DNA of 64,000 bases from Lumbricus rubellus (taxonomy: Eukaryota; Annelida; Clitellata; Crassiclitellata; Lumbricidae), in contig OX243827.1 of the NCBI GenBank assembly GCA_945859605.1, positions 22,837,521 through 22,901,520 of the forward strand, written 5' to 3'. Numbering within the stretch: position 1 is the stretch's first letter; each line of letters opens with the position of its first letter. A program made the translations under genes and the position numbers. The notes beneath the pieces were generated by a model. That model saw only the letters and a program-made list of their open reading frames with translations, had not been told where the DNA came from and made no database searches. Shown in pieces: positions 43,448 through 54,520 of the stretch.

Positions 43448-43609
43448 GCATGCTTCCGTCCATTTAAATGAATTAAATCAATTGCGAACTTATCTATACA
43501 TGTAAACTATATTTATGCAATATTTTACACATTTCTAAATATGTATGCGTAGGCACGTGTATCCATGGGTGTGCAAATGTACATGTATGTATGCATGATT
43601 TCATAGATA

Positions 43610-44190
43610 CTTGCATGGGATGGATGGGATGGATGGGATGGTAGGATGAATAGAGACCCCGATGGATGGCCTGCAGATGCATGGTGCCTGCGGAGACAGA
43701 CGAGTCAGACATGGATGGATGGTAAGATGCGAGAGCGAGGGCATACGAACAGACAGATAGGCAGACGGACGGACAGACAGACATACACAAGACGGCCAGG
43801 CAGACAGACAGGCAGGGAGAAAGAAAGACAGACAGACAGAGGCAGACAGGAAAACAGACAGGTGAGAGCAACGGACGGACGGACAATTAGAAGATGGATA
43901 AGAGAGCGCGGGAGTGTTTAGTGTCAAAACGAGTCAGATACAGTGAGAGACACAGACAGACGTCAGACAGAGAGAGAGAAACAAGTGATACACAGGAACA
44001 GATTGAGAGAGAGAGAGAGAGAGAGACAGAGAGAGATAGAGAGAGAGACATACAGACAGGGACATCGACAGAGAGACACACAGAGAGACAGAGACAGATA
44101 GAGGAACAGAGACAGAGACAGAAAAAAGAGATACAGACACAGACAGAGAGACAGACACAAGAGACAGAGACAGACAGAGATACATAGAAA
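43610..44190. repeat. GGAT, CAGA and GAGA simple repeats
   Basis: (GGATG)n at 43613-43645, then imperfect CAGA at 43740-43890 and GAGA/CAGA at 43940-44190. Confidence 0.88.
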
Positions 44191-44239
44191 GATCGAAAGG
44201 TGAAACGGATGCCGCTCAACGATGCAAAAAATTAGACGA

Positions 44240-44480
44240 AGCAATTTATCAGGAAACGGGAAAACAGTTTGGCCGTTACGACGGTCCGTCGGTCGGCTCT
44301 CTGCAGCAGGCCGCGCTGCACCGCCGCCACCGCCGCCGCCGGCGAGGAGGCCCCCGTCTCTCGGAGGCCCATCTCTCTCTCGGAGGCTGCCTTCGCTGCG
44401 GTGTGTGCCGCTTGCCACCTTCGCCGAGGCTTCTGCAGGTGGCCACCCAGACCTCCACCAGATACAGGTCATCAATTACA
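44240..44480 (-). other. GC-rich island between simple repeats, possible exon
   Basis: About 230 bp, strongly GC-rich, flanked by CAGA repeats and unlike its surroundings. A minus-strand frame reads WPPAEASAKVASGTHRSEG, then a poly-Gly run and RPAAESRPTDRRNG. It lies on the same strand and upstream of the zinc-finger gene, so a 5' exon is conceivable. No clear splice pair or homology. Confidence 0.2.
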
Positions 44481-44689
44481 AACGCTACCATCATCATCAT
44501 CACCCCACCTCCTCCTTCAACTCCTCTGAGGGAGGGATCGTCTGAAAGTCAATCAGACCAGGTTGATGTTGCACTCCCGCTGATATGTATACTCCTCGTA
44601 TTGTAGCAGACGTTCGGATTTCATCCTCCCGCGCTTTATACCTCGTCCCGCTTTTCTGTCCTCTTGCTCTCGGTGAGTCTCTGTCTCAT

Positions 44690-44940
44690 CGTCTGTCTGT
44701 CTGTCTGTCTGTCTGTCTGTATGTCTGTCTGTCTCTTTCTCTCTCTGAATCTCTGTCTGTCTGTCTCTTCTGTCGTTCTCTCGCTCTCTGTTTCTCTTTA
44801 TTTTTCTCTCTCTCTTTCTCTGATTCTAGTCTGTCAGTCTAGTCTGTCTGTGGCTTCCTCCCTCCCTAGGCCTCTGCCTCTCGTCTGTATGTCTGTCTGC
44901 CTGCCTGTCTGTCTGGCTGTCTGGCTGTCTGTCTACCTTC
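44690..44940. repeat. GTCT/TCTC simple repeat
   Basis: Imperfect CTGT and TCTC words. Confidence 0.85.
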
Positions 44941-45087
44941 CTGCTTTCATCTTCCCACCTTCCTCAGACTGAAGGCTGACTGGCCGAGTGTTTAATGCGT
45001 TCACTTTGTAAGTTGTAAACTCAGCTATATAAGATAGTTATTGTGCAGTGTGCACGCATGGTTGTATTTAGGGGGAGGTGGCTTAAC

Positions 45088-45250
45088 GGATGGGTGGATG
45101 CATGGATGGATGGATGGATGGATGGATGGATGGATGGAGGGAAAGATGGAGGGATGGATGGATGGAGGGATGGATGGATGGAGGGAGGGAGGGAGGGACG
45201 GACGGACGGACGGACGGACGAACGGACGGACGGACGGACGGAGGGAGGGA
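45088..45250. repeat. (GGAT)n then (GGAC)n microsatellite
   Basis: GGAT repeats grade into GGAG and then GGAC, giving three neighbouring repeat types with one letter changed. Confidence 0.93.
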
Positions 45251-45394
45251 TGACGACTATGCATGTGTATTTTAAGGGGTGGAACCATTGATTGACGCTT
45301 GTTCATTAGACATGTCAGTGGCGCCCTATAATTTCGTAATAACAATTTCTCAAATTCTCATATATATATAATCATATATAGACTATATGGCCTA

Positions 45395-45675
45395 GTTAGC
45401 TACACCGGTAAGCGAGAGCGGCATACGTCTGTTGGTTGCAACGGACTGCGGTTCAAACCCCGGGCTGTGAGTTGACATTCAGAGATTTAGATATCTCGGG
45501 CTAGCACGTGTGGGATGCAGAGGTACAAGCTGGTGCGGAGCGACCTTGGACAAGTTGCTTACCCATCATTGTCTGTGGGGAAGACAATGGGAAACCACCT
45601 CACTCATCTCATCCCCAGGGGCGTAAAGCCAATGAATCTGCCTACGGGCAGAGCACCACCACCATCATCATAGGC
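45395..45675 (+). mobile_element. tRNA-derived SINE, second family
   Basis: Head with GTAAGCGAGAGCGGCATACG and box B GGTTCAAACCC near 45452, then GTTGACATTCAGAGATTTAG, GGACAAGTTGCTTACC and GGGGCGTAAAGCCAATGAAT, ending in an (ACC)(ATC)n tail. It differs from the 16733 family in body and tail. 45680-46430 is otherwise unassigned. Confidence 0.7.
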
Positions 45676-46439
45676 TATATACTTCTGTATCCTATACCAG
45701 TTTACACGGACTGGGTTATTCCGTCTGATCCTGTCATCAAAACTGTACAGCCGACGTACTCATTTCAAACACGAATATGCAAGACGGAACCAGTATAGCC
45801 TACGCCGAAAAACTTATAAATAATTACGTGTCTCCCCTTCCACCACAGTTTGTACGCAACCGAAAAATCGGTAGTAGCCTACACCACACGAACCGTTATC
45901 GTATAACCACCCCCCCCCTCGAACATGAAAATCTAACCTTGCGAGAAAACCGTGATAGATATCACTCCACAAACGAATGCAACATCCAATCCGCAAACAA
46001 TGCATGTAAAAATTGAATAGTAATCACGAATTATTGTAAGTAACATAATCTTTATAATAGCGTAAACAATGGCGTATAGCCTACGCACGGTAAAACCTGT
46101 ACGCAACGCCCGCGTATTTATATAATAGAAGAGGATGTAAGGCCTATAAGCTTACACTTTGGATGTAAGGCCTACGCATAAATCGCACTCATCCAACCGC
46201 TCTCTCCGGCCTACAGCAGAGACCTAAAGAGAGAGCGGAGAGCGTAGAACATGACAGCCTGCATGTACGACGTGTATACAGGCTATTATACTGCTCTGAA
46301 GTATACGGCCACTTGCACGCCGAGCGTATGCATTCGAGCTGTGCAGTGTGCACTCGGCGAGAGCGTGTACGCATAGAATCGACGGACTACAGATGTAGCA
46401 CAAGGTCTATACTGGTGTTTGCCAAGGCAGCTGTGAGGG

Positions 46440-46795
46440 AGACACAGACAGACGGACAGAAAAACAGACAGACAGTTAGACACACATACAGGCACTCAGA
46501 CAGACACACAGAGACACACAGACAGACACAGACATACACAGACAGATACATAGACAGACACACAGACAGACAGAACGGCCAGACAGGCAAACAAACAGAT
46601 AGATAGACATACAGACAGACATGCAGACATACAGATGGACATACAGACATACAGACATTCAGACATACACACAGACAGACACACAGGTACACAGACACAC
46701 ATATACACAGACACAGAGACAGACAGACAGAATACAGATATACTGACAGACACAGAGACATGCAAACAGACAGATATACAGACAGAGGGAGGAGA
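46440..46795. repeat. CAGA/CACA simple repeat
   Basis: Imperfect CAGA with ACAC and ACAT words. Confidence 0.9.
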
Positions 46796-46962
46796 TCCAG
46801 GGAGAGAAGAAAACGGTTAGAACTTAGAAGCATTAGAAAATGTCACATAAGAACCCGCACCGACTAATTTACATCCGGCTATTATACGTTACATAAACAC
46901 AGAACTATCATCCATGGCCAATGCGTGCCCCACGCATGCGCACATGCAAACACACAAAAACA

Positions 46963-46964
<2 letters not shown>

Positions 46965-47033
<69 letters not shown>

Positions 47034-47035
47034 CC
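46965..47035. repeat. (CA)n microsatellite
   Basis: Pure CA dinucleotide run of about 65 bp. Confidence 0.97.
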
Positions 47036-47221
47036 ACACTCACAGTCTCACACACAGAGGCGCACGTGTGTACAGTCATACTCCAGACACACACTATTGT
47101 ATCCAAAAACACCCAGGACTATTATTGCAGTCAGTCAAATACACCCAAGACTGACAATGCAAACAGAAAACGACATCGATAATTATTATTATTGTGACAA
47201 TGAGAATTCATTCACTAATAA

Positions 47222-47595
47222 GTGAATGCATTCATTAATGCATTCAATCATTCAATCATTCGTTCGTTCATTCATTCATTCAATCATTCATCCATCCATC
47301 CATCCATCCATCGATTCATCAATCAATCCATACATTCATCCATTCATCCATTCATGCATCCATTCATCCATTCATCCATTCATCCATTCATCCATTCATC
47401 CATTCATCCATTCATCCATTCATCCATTCATCCATTCATCCATTCATCCACCCATCCATCCGTCCATCCATCCGTTCATTCATTCATTCATTCATTCATT
47501 CATTCATTCACTCGCTCACTCACTCACTCACTCACTCATTCACTCACTCATTCATTCATCCGTTCATTCATCCAATCACTCAAACATTCAATTAG
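47222..47595. repeat. (ATTC)n / (ATCC)n / (ACTC)n microsatellite
   Basis: ATTC, then a higher-order CATCCATTCATC unit (47335-47450), then ATTC and ACTC blocks. Confidence 0.95.
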
Positions 47596-47599
47596 CTCT

Positions 47600-47940
47600 C
47601 CACCATGCATAAAGACATCCAGGCATTGCAATACCAAAACGTCCCGATTTGGCACATCACAGCGCTACGCGAAACATCAAAGCACCTCAGAAACGCGCGG
47701 ATAATCACTCAACATCACGCCCGCGAAGCAATCAACACCCCCCCCCCTACAATCGCCCGGATCTCAGAAGACATGCGAACCAGCCACGCACTCTCACGGA
47801 CCCTCGTCTCAACCAGGGAAGGGATCGATCAAAGCTGGGACGGATGGGAGAATGGATGCCCCCCACTGCGGTGGCAAAGCCCATGTTGACCGAGCCGTCA
47901 GATCTGGCCTCTCGTTTGCCGAACACGACGACATTTTATT
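47600..47940. other. Unique GC-rich tract of unknown role
   Basis: Clearly richer in GC than its flanks, with CpG and a C-run. A minus-strand ATG near 47886 starts MGFATAVGGIHSPIRPSFDR followed by a weak GTTGAG donor-like word. A plus-strand frame of 94 codons also exists. Neither is recognised. It could be a first exon, promoter or old repeat. Confidence 0.2.
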
Positions 47941-47944
47941 AAGG

Positions 47945-48050
47945 CTTAATATTGCTGTTTAACGACACTGCCATTTCAAAGATGATTAGTGCCGCCCCTC
48001 CTCCTTTGTCCAGGCTAGGGACTGGCACTCCGTGGCAGAGTGCAACCAGT
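47945..48050 (-). repeat. Interspersed repeat module (GATAAAGGAGGAGGG family), copy 4, inverted
   Basis: Minus strand: GTGCCAGTCCCTAGCCTGGA, then CAAAGGAGGAGGGGCGGCAC, ATCATCTTTGAAATGGCAG and TGTCGTTAAACAGCAATAT. The fullest copy of this module here. Confidence 0.65.
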
Positions 48051-48182
48051 GACGGAGTTATTAATATGAAGGCGTGATTATGTACGACTATAATAACCGA
48101 CTTATAAAGCTTACAGCACGTAACATAATTATACAGAATTCCCTGTGTATATATTATTTTCTATGAGCAATGCGCACATGCA

Positions 48183-48184
<2 letters not shown>

Positions 48185-48213
<29 letters not shown>

Positions 48214-48300
48214 CTGGGGTACCCGGCGTTGCACGGAAAATTTAGATTTTTCGTCCCAAAACTCAGGTCCACCCGCCCCTGTGATTAAAAAAAAATCCAT
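48185..48300 (-). mobile_element. Helitron-like 3' end, reverse orientation
   Basis: After a (TA)n run, AGCTGGGGTACCCGGCGTTG is the inverse of a Helitron 3' end (CGCCGGGTACCCCAGCTAA, a CTAA terminus before T). It resembles the end of the Helitron at 39888-40503. The partner 5' end is not evident. 48300-48770 is A/T-rich and unassigned. Confidence 0.45.
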
Positions 48301-48804
48301 AATATAGTATGACAGAATAATGATCCCAAGTTATTACAGGATTCGAATTTAACTTTTGGCAGCCAACAGGGCACTGTGTATCACGTCTAACTATTGATTA
48401 ATTTTTACCAACGCCATCTTCTGAATGGAAGGTTTGGTGGACCTTTGATTGTTTACAATTTCCTTAAGCCCTCCCCTCTCCATGTTCATACATGTATATT
48501 ATCACGTGGGTATAGCGCATAGATAATTATAGAGATATACACGAGCATAATTAATATATACATATATAATTATATATATATATATGACACATGCATTTTA
48601 ATATATAATTATGCATTATGCATTGATATATAGTATGGTATTGTTTTTGGCATTTAGATTAATATGATTATTGTCGCAGATCACATGCACATAATTAAAA
48701 CCTACATTTAAACGTACATGTATATTGACAACGGCGTCAGTTTCACATGACCACAGGCCAGATTATTAGGTTTTGAACCCACAAACAGCCAATAGCAGGT
48801 TGTG

Positions 48805-48853
48805 TGTGTGTATCACAGTGTTTGCGTGTGTGCAAGTTCGTGTGTGTATGCGT

Positions 48854-48928
<75 letters not shown>

Positions 48929-49012
48929 AGAGAGACAGAGAGACAGAGGGACAGAGAGAGAGAGTGTGTGTATATGTGTGTGACTGTGTGTGTGTGTGTG
49001 TGTGCGCGCTAT
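48805..49012. repeat. (GT)n(GA)n(GT)n compound repeat
   Basis: TG run, about 50 bp of GA, then TG again. Confidence 0.95.
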
Positions 49013-49269
49013 AATTGCGCTATTGAGCAGTCCATAATAGAAGTTATTGAGCACATTGAGCACGTCTCCATATATCAGATGCACGATGCACTAATGTAAT
49101 GCACTATAATATTATGTCTTATCACAACCTTCGACCCAATACTCATCGGAATTTATAACCTTAATGGCGCTATAAGAATTCGTGCACTTAGTGGCACGAT
49201 TGCTCTTTCTCGACATCTGTACTCTCCTTTCCTTCCACCTTCCGTTTTCTACTTCCTATATACGTTCTC

Positions 49270-49690
49270 TCTGCCTGTGCCTGTGCCTGTGCCTGTGCCT
49301 CTGTCTCTGTCTCTGTCTCTATCTCTCTGTCTGTCTCTCTGTCTTTCTGTCTCTCTCTCTTTCTTTCTCCCCCTACTCTTCCATCTCTCCATCTTTTCTT
49401 TCTGCTTTCCTGCAGCCTCTTCCGACTTGCTTCCTCAATATTCATCAATCTCAATCTCTCGGATACACCAGTTGCCTATTTTCCTCTTCCATCTCTCAAC
49501 CGTTCCATTTCTTCATATGTCTGTCTATGTATCTGTCTGTATACGTGTCTGTCTTTCTGTTTTCGTGTCTGTCTGTCTTCGTGTCTGTCTGTCTGTCTGT
49601 CTCCGTATCTGTCTGTGTGTGTCTGTTTGTCTTCGTGTCTTTCTGTCTCCGTGTCTGTCTGTCTGCCTCCGTGTCTGTTTCTTGCTTAAG
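49270..49690. repeat. GTCT-rich simple repeat
   Basis: CTGTGC and GTCTCT words, a unique C/T-rich centre, then GTCT and GTGTCTGTCT words to 49680. Confidence 0.88.
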
Positions 49691-49869
49691 ATGCAGAGGC
49701 TTCACGGTTCTTCCATACACCATCCAATCCAATTCAACATGCAGGTGTGGTGCCAGATCTTTTACATAGCAATAATAGTTCCGGTATGGTTTTCACTTTC
49801 GATTATACAGCACGCAACTACTATAATAATATTATAATAGGCGACATTAAACAGCCAACAATGACGCTA

Positions 49870-50002
49870 ATCACGATAAAGATGACAACTTTGGTGACGA
49901 TAATTCTATAGTGACTATAACAATGATGACGACGACGACTACTGCGACGATGATGATGATGATGATGATAATGATGACGACTATAAAAGAATAATAATAA
50001 TC

Positions 50003-50045
<43 letters not shown>

Positions 50046-50260
50046 GTAGTAGTAATAGTAGTAGGCCTAGTAGTGGTGGACACGGGTGGTAGTAGAAGAA
50101 GTGGTAATAATAATGGAAATAATATAATCAGTACAATAATATTTATAGTATAGTAGTAACAGTGATAATAATAATAACAATAACACATAACACATAACAC
50201 ATTTTAAAAAAATAATAGTAATAATCATAATCATAATCATAATAATAATAAAAGTATCAT
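49870..50260. repeat. Trinucleotide-rich tract (GAT, AAT, TAG)
   Basis: GATGAT, AATAAT and GTAGTA blocks. A TAGGCCTA sits in phase inside the GTA block near 50062. Confidence 0.9.
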
Positions 50261-50494
50261 GATACCATGCATATGGAACTGTTTTCGCCGGGTTCTCTCT
50301 GGTCTAACACCGTCGGAGGTAGAACATCAACAAGACAACGTATTACACCACCATTGTGAAACCACACCACACCACACCGCACTGTGGTGGTGATAGTATC
50401 CGCTTCTCTTATCTGGCCAACCGAACTACACACTCCATCGGCCACACGTATACCACAGACGGAAGCGCTAAAGGGAGAAAACATAAGCATACAA

Positions 50495-50580
50495 AGAAAC
50501 ATTCATTCAATCATTCCGATAATTTATAGAGCGCCCCGTCAAGAAGCCTACTCAGAGGCGCTCCCAGCCCAGCCTCGGTT
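50495..50580 (-). repeat. SINE 3' tail module, reverse
   Basis: ATTC words, TAGAGCGCCCCGTCAAGAAG then CCTACTCAGAGGCGCTCCCA. Confidence 0.8.
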
Positions 50581-50985
50581 AAAAAGATAGGTCTTGAGTA
50601 ACTGGTAAAAAAGATAGGTCTTGAGCAACTGGTAGAAAGCAGGAAAAAGATTTCGAGGTAGTAAGCGCAGTGCAAGTGGAAGCCCATTCCATGTGGACGG
50701 GCCAACAACCGAGAAAGCTCAACGCTGTCTGGTAGAAGAGAGGGTTCGAGTTACCAGCAGCTTTCCATTGGCCGAAGATCGTAAAGCTAAACGGGAGGTT
50801 ATATGTCGGAGACAGAGATAAGGCAAGTAAGACGGAGCACTACAAGTGAGGCACCGACAGACAAGCGCTGCAACTCTGTAGAAGATGTGGCGCTGCGAGG
50901 CTGGAACCAGTGGAAGCCAATGCAAAACATCACGTATCATTAACATGTTTACACATAGAAGCAAAGAAACTATCGATATTATCAA
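50580..50985 (+). repeat. Long interspersed repeat, class unknown
   Basis: Ordered words AGATAGGTCTTGAGTAACTG (repeated once), CCCATTCCATGTGGACGG, CAACCGAGAAAGCTC, GGCAAGTAAGACGGAGCACT and CAGTGGAAGCCAATGCAAAA. The same order, with variants, is known to me from a repeat common in fish and other aquatic animals. I cannot name its class. It abuts the SINE tail at 50495-50580, so the two may be one composite element. Confidence 0.55.
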
Positions 50986-51034
50986 AGATCCTATACTTTT
51001 ATAAGCAACTCGAATCTCACCATTTTAACTGTGG

Positions 51035-51145
51035 CTCTGCTGGGAGCACCTCCGCGTAGGTCTCTTTAAGAGGTGCTATATAAATTCAAGTGATGAATGA
51101 ATGAATGAATGAACGAACGAACGAATGAATGAATGAATGAATTTC
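51035..51145 (+). repeat. SINE 3' tail module with long (AATG/AACG)n
   Basis: GCTGGGAGCACCTCCGCGTA, AAGAGGTGCTATATAAATTC, then about 50 bp of AATG and AACG. Confidence 0.82.
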
Positions 51146-51198
51146 TCAACCATTGGTGAGTAGTCTCCCTTAAGGGCTTCCGTACGAATCAGGTAAAC

Positions 51199-51268
51199 TA
51201 CTGCCACCTAGTGTTCGCCAGAAGCAAGCGCATCGTTCGCCGAACTTGTTAGCGGCCACTAGGGGGCC
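51199..51268. promoter_or_regulatory. Pair of CTCF-like motifs in opposite orientation
   Basis: Minus strand 51219-51199 reads GGCGAACACTAGGTGGCAGT, and plus strand 51252-51268 reads GCGGCCACTAGGGGGCC. Both fit the CTCF core (CAC/CTAGG/TGGC and CCACTAGGGGGC). Their centres are about 50 bp apart in otherwise unremarkable sequence. Recognition by eye only. Confidence 0.4.
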
Positions 51269-51409
51269 GTATATATACTGATGCATGGAAGAGGAGCCCA
51301 GCTATAGACATGCACTATCAATCCTCTATAGTAATCTCTGATTAGAGCAGACATCCGGCGCCTGGCTAAAATGTCTAGTGACCTAATTTTTTGGGTAATA
51401 AACCTTCCT

Positions 51410-51790
51410 TTTTTCAACCCACCTTCCCCTCCTCCTACCTTTCCTCCCACCCTCTTTTCCACTTCCCTTCCTCTCTCACAAACTCTTTCGCTCTTCAATT
51501 CTTTCTTTCCACCCTCCCACCCCTATAACTGCCTTTCCTTCTTACCTTCTTTCCATATTTCCGTCCGCCCCTGCCACCCTCTTACCCTTCCACCTTCCAC
51601 CCCCTTATAACTCTTTCCCTTCTTACCTTCTTCCACTCTTTCCGTCCACCCCTGCCCCCTCTTACCCTTCCACCTTCCACCCCTTTATAACTCTTTCCCT
51701 TCTTATCTTCTTTCCCTCTTTCCATCCACCTCTGACACCCTTTTTACCTCTTCCTCTCTCCCTCTCCCACACTCTTTCCATCTCGCCTTC
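51410..51790. repeat. Pyrimidine-rich tract with ~75-bp repeats
   Basis: Two to three copies of a C/T-rich segment containing TATAACTCTTTCCCTTCTTA and CCACCCCTGCC (about 51520-51600, 51603-51680, 51683-51735). Confidence 0.75.
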
Positions 51791-51859
51791 CGATAACAAT
51801 CGTCATACAACAATTGCTGTCGTCGCCATAACGCAATGATGCTGATGAGGATGCGGCAG

Positions 51860-51972
51860 AGGAAGCAATCGTAGCCATCACCAGCAGCAGCATCAGCAGC
51901 ATCAGCAGCAGCAGCATCAGCAGCATCAGCAGCATCATCATCAGCAGCAGCATCAGCAGCAGCAGCAGTGGC
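51860..51972 (+). repeat. (CAG)(CAT) repeat, first of three
   Basis: CAGCAGCAT words that read as Gln/His in one frame. Similar tracts at 52420-52500 (inverted) and 53410-53490. No exon signals support coding. Confidence 0.85.
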
Positions 51973-52054
51973 CGTGGAGTCTGCAGGATGACGGCTTGGA
52001 CAACGGTGGACAAGGCACAGTGCTTGCACGCTTATTGTCGATGGTGGTCAAATC

Positions 52055-52300
52055 TCTCTGTCTCTGTCTCTGTGTCTCTTTATGTCTGTCTGTCTCTCTC
52101 TCTCTACTACATGTCTTGGTCTTTTCGTGTCTCTCTCTTTTTATCTTGCTCTCCGTCTGTCTGTCTCTGTTTGTCTGTCTGTCTATCTGTCTGTGTGTCT
52201 GTCTGTCTGTCTATCTGTCTGTCTCTGTTTGTCTGTCTGGCTGTCTGTCTCCCTCTCTCTCTCTCACACACACTCACACCCAAAGACACACACACACAAA
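52055..52300. repeat. GTCT simple repeat
   Basis: Imperfect GTCT and CTCT. Confidence 0.88.
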
Positions 52301-52754
52301 CAAAAAACAAATGCACACATACAACACACAGACGCAGACCAAAATGCACAAAAGCATACAGGCATGGATGCTGAGACCAACTGATGCCTCAGCGGACAGC
52401 TTGAGGCGCCGATGCGGCCCCTGCTGCTGCTGCTGATGCTGATGCTGCTACTGCTGATGCTGATGGTGGTGGTGCTGTGGTGGTCATGTTGTGGCTCCTG
52501 CCGCTGCAGCCAGAGGCTAATTGATGCTCGGCCACTGAGGCTTATAGAGAAGAAGACACTTGGAGTCACGGAGACACGGATGTAAACAGACACACACAGA
52601 GAGAGATAGACAAACAGACACATACGCAGAGGCAGCGATACACACAAACGCAGACATACGTGCATACTAACATTTGTATGTTTATGAAATGTACAAATGC
52701 AAGATGGACAATGAAGAAAGTATAATCAATGTATGCAGCTGTAGTAGTCCGCTC

Positions 52755-53170
52755 AGAGATAGACAGATAGATGGACAGACAGACAGACAGACAAACAGAT
52801 AGACAGACGGATGGACATACAGACAGACAGGCAGACAGACAGACAGATAGACAGACGGATGGACGGACAGACAGACAGATATACAGACAGACAGACAGGC
52901 AGATAGACAGACGGATGGACGGACAGACAGATATACAGACAGGCAGACAAACAGACAGACAGACATGTATAGACAGACGGACGGACAGACAGACACAGCC
53001 AAGCAGGCAAACAGAGACAGATAGAGATACAGACAGACAGGCAGATAGACAGACGGACAGACAGACAGACAGAGAGGCAAACAGACAGACAGCCATACTC
53101 ACAAACAGACAGACGGACAGACAGACAGATATACTCATCAGCTGACAGACAGACAGACAGACAGACAGAT
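52755..53170. repeat. (CAGA)n with GATGGA interruptions
   Basis: About 400 bp of CAGA with recurring GACGGATGGACGGAC inserts every 60-70 bp, a higher-order pattern. Confidence 0.93.
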
Positions 53171-53219
53171 GGTAATGAAGACAAAGACAGTGACCTATAA
53201 TGACACCAACAAGCATGCA

Positions 53220-53520
53220 GTTGCAAAGCAGCAGCAGCAGCAGCAGCAGCAACCAACAGATGCGTCGACCAATGACGAAGACGAAGACGATGATGAGGAT
53301 GAAGAAGAAGGAGAAGGATGAGGAGGAGGAATGGAGAAGGGAGATGGAGAGGCTCCTGTGGCGCTTCAATTCGTCTCCAGATGCCCATCATCGGCACCGC
53401 GGCTTCATCTGCATCAGCACAGCATCAGCAGCATCAGAAGCATCAGAAGCAGCATCAGCAGCATCAGCATCAGCAGCAGCATCGGTGGTGGTGGCACCAT
53501 GCCACTGATGCTGCCAATGC
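53220..53520. repeat. CAG, GAAGAC and CAGCAT repeats
   Basis: (CAG)n at 53228-53250, purine-rich GAAGA at 53275-53340, a 70-bp unique stretch, then CAGCAT/CAGAAG. A 102-codon frame crosses it but has no support. Confidence 0.8.
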
Positions 53521-53744
53521 CACCCGATGCTCGCTCGCTTTGCTCATCGGAACACACGATCAATTCCCCCACTCACCCCCACTCCCCCATTCTCTTATCC
53601 CCCTCACCACTCTCTTATCCCCCTCTCAACTCACTCTCTTACACAGTCCGGCGCCTCTATTGACGACTCTATGCATCCGCCGAATGGTATATACATGTAT
53701 AAGTATACACCGCGATCTGTACAATGTATTGTATGCACATTGCA

Positions 53745-53771
53745 CACACACACTTGCGCACACACACACTT

Positions 53772-53810
<39 letters not shown>

Positions 53811-54085
53811 GTGATCTGTACAATGTATAATTGTATGCTTGTATGCATATTGCACACACACCGCACACGCACACACGCAAACACGTACAACAAACACACA
53901 GATGCGTTTACACATACACATAAATACACTTACATACGTATACATGTATACATGCACACACACACATGCAACAAGGACACATAGCATGCACAACACACAC
54001 ACACACACACGGTGTCATATACCCAGACACGCGCACACGCAAGCACACACTCACACCCACACATACACACACGGACACGCACAAA
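53745..54085. repeat. (CA)n and (ACAC)n with duplicated TGTACAATGTAT segment
   Basis: Several CA runs. The segment GATCTGTACAATGTAT occurs twice (53714 and 53813), showing a short tandem duplication that carried CA with it. Confidence 0.9.
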
Positions 54086-54197
54086 ACTGCAGAGCAAAAA
54101 CCTCGAATAAAATACATGTATATGCGCTGACGGGGGGGGGTATTGGGGGTTGAACCCCGACTTCGACAGTCAATCACGCAAACAATATAGACTACCG

Positions 54198-54257
54198 CAC
54201 CCCCTAAATGCGAACGTGCAATTGACATGGCAATTGCACGTTCGCATTTAGGGGGTG
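54198..54257. repeat. Perfect hairpin, 27-bp arms and 6-bp loop
   Basis: Left arm 54198-54224 (CACCCCCTAAATGCGAACGT then GCAATTG), loop ACATGG, right arm 54231-54257 the exact inverse. No mismatch. It could be a tiny palindromic element or a processed small-RNA hairpin. Confidence 0.95.
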
Positions 54258-54419
54258 GGGGGAGGGGGTAACGTGTTCAATCTCTCCCCCTCAAATAATT
54301 CAAGTTATGATTCTGTATATTTTGCGCCCATGCTCGATAGAAGACCCCAACCCACCTCACCCAACCCAAATAGAACCCCGACTTTTGTGGATATAATAAT
54401 GCTACTAGGGAACAGCACC

Positions 54420-54520
54420 ATATATTATATATACATATATATTATATATACATACATATTATATATACATATATATTATATATTATATATACTTATATAT
54501 TATATATACATGTACATATA
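54420..54520. repeat. TATA/TACA repeat
   Basis: Alternating ATATAT and ACATAT words directly left of the mariner. Confidence 0.92.

Noticed and set aside
51988..53560. Poly-Gln/His coding exons from the CAGCAT tracts
   Set aside because: The repeat explains them, and no flanking coding sequence or splice pair was found.
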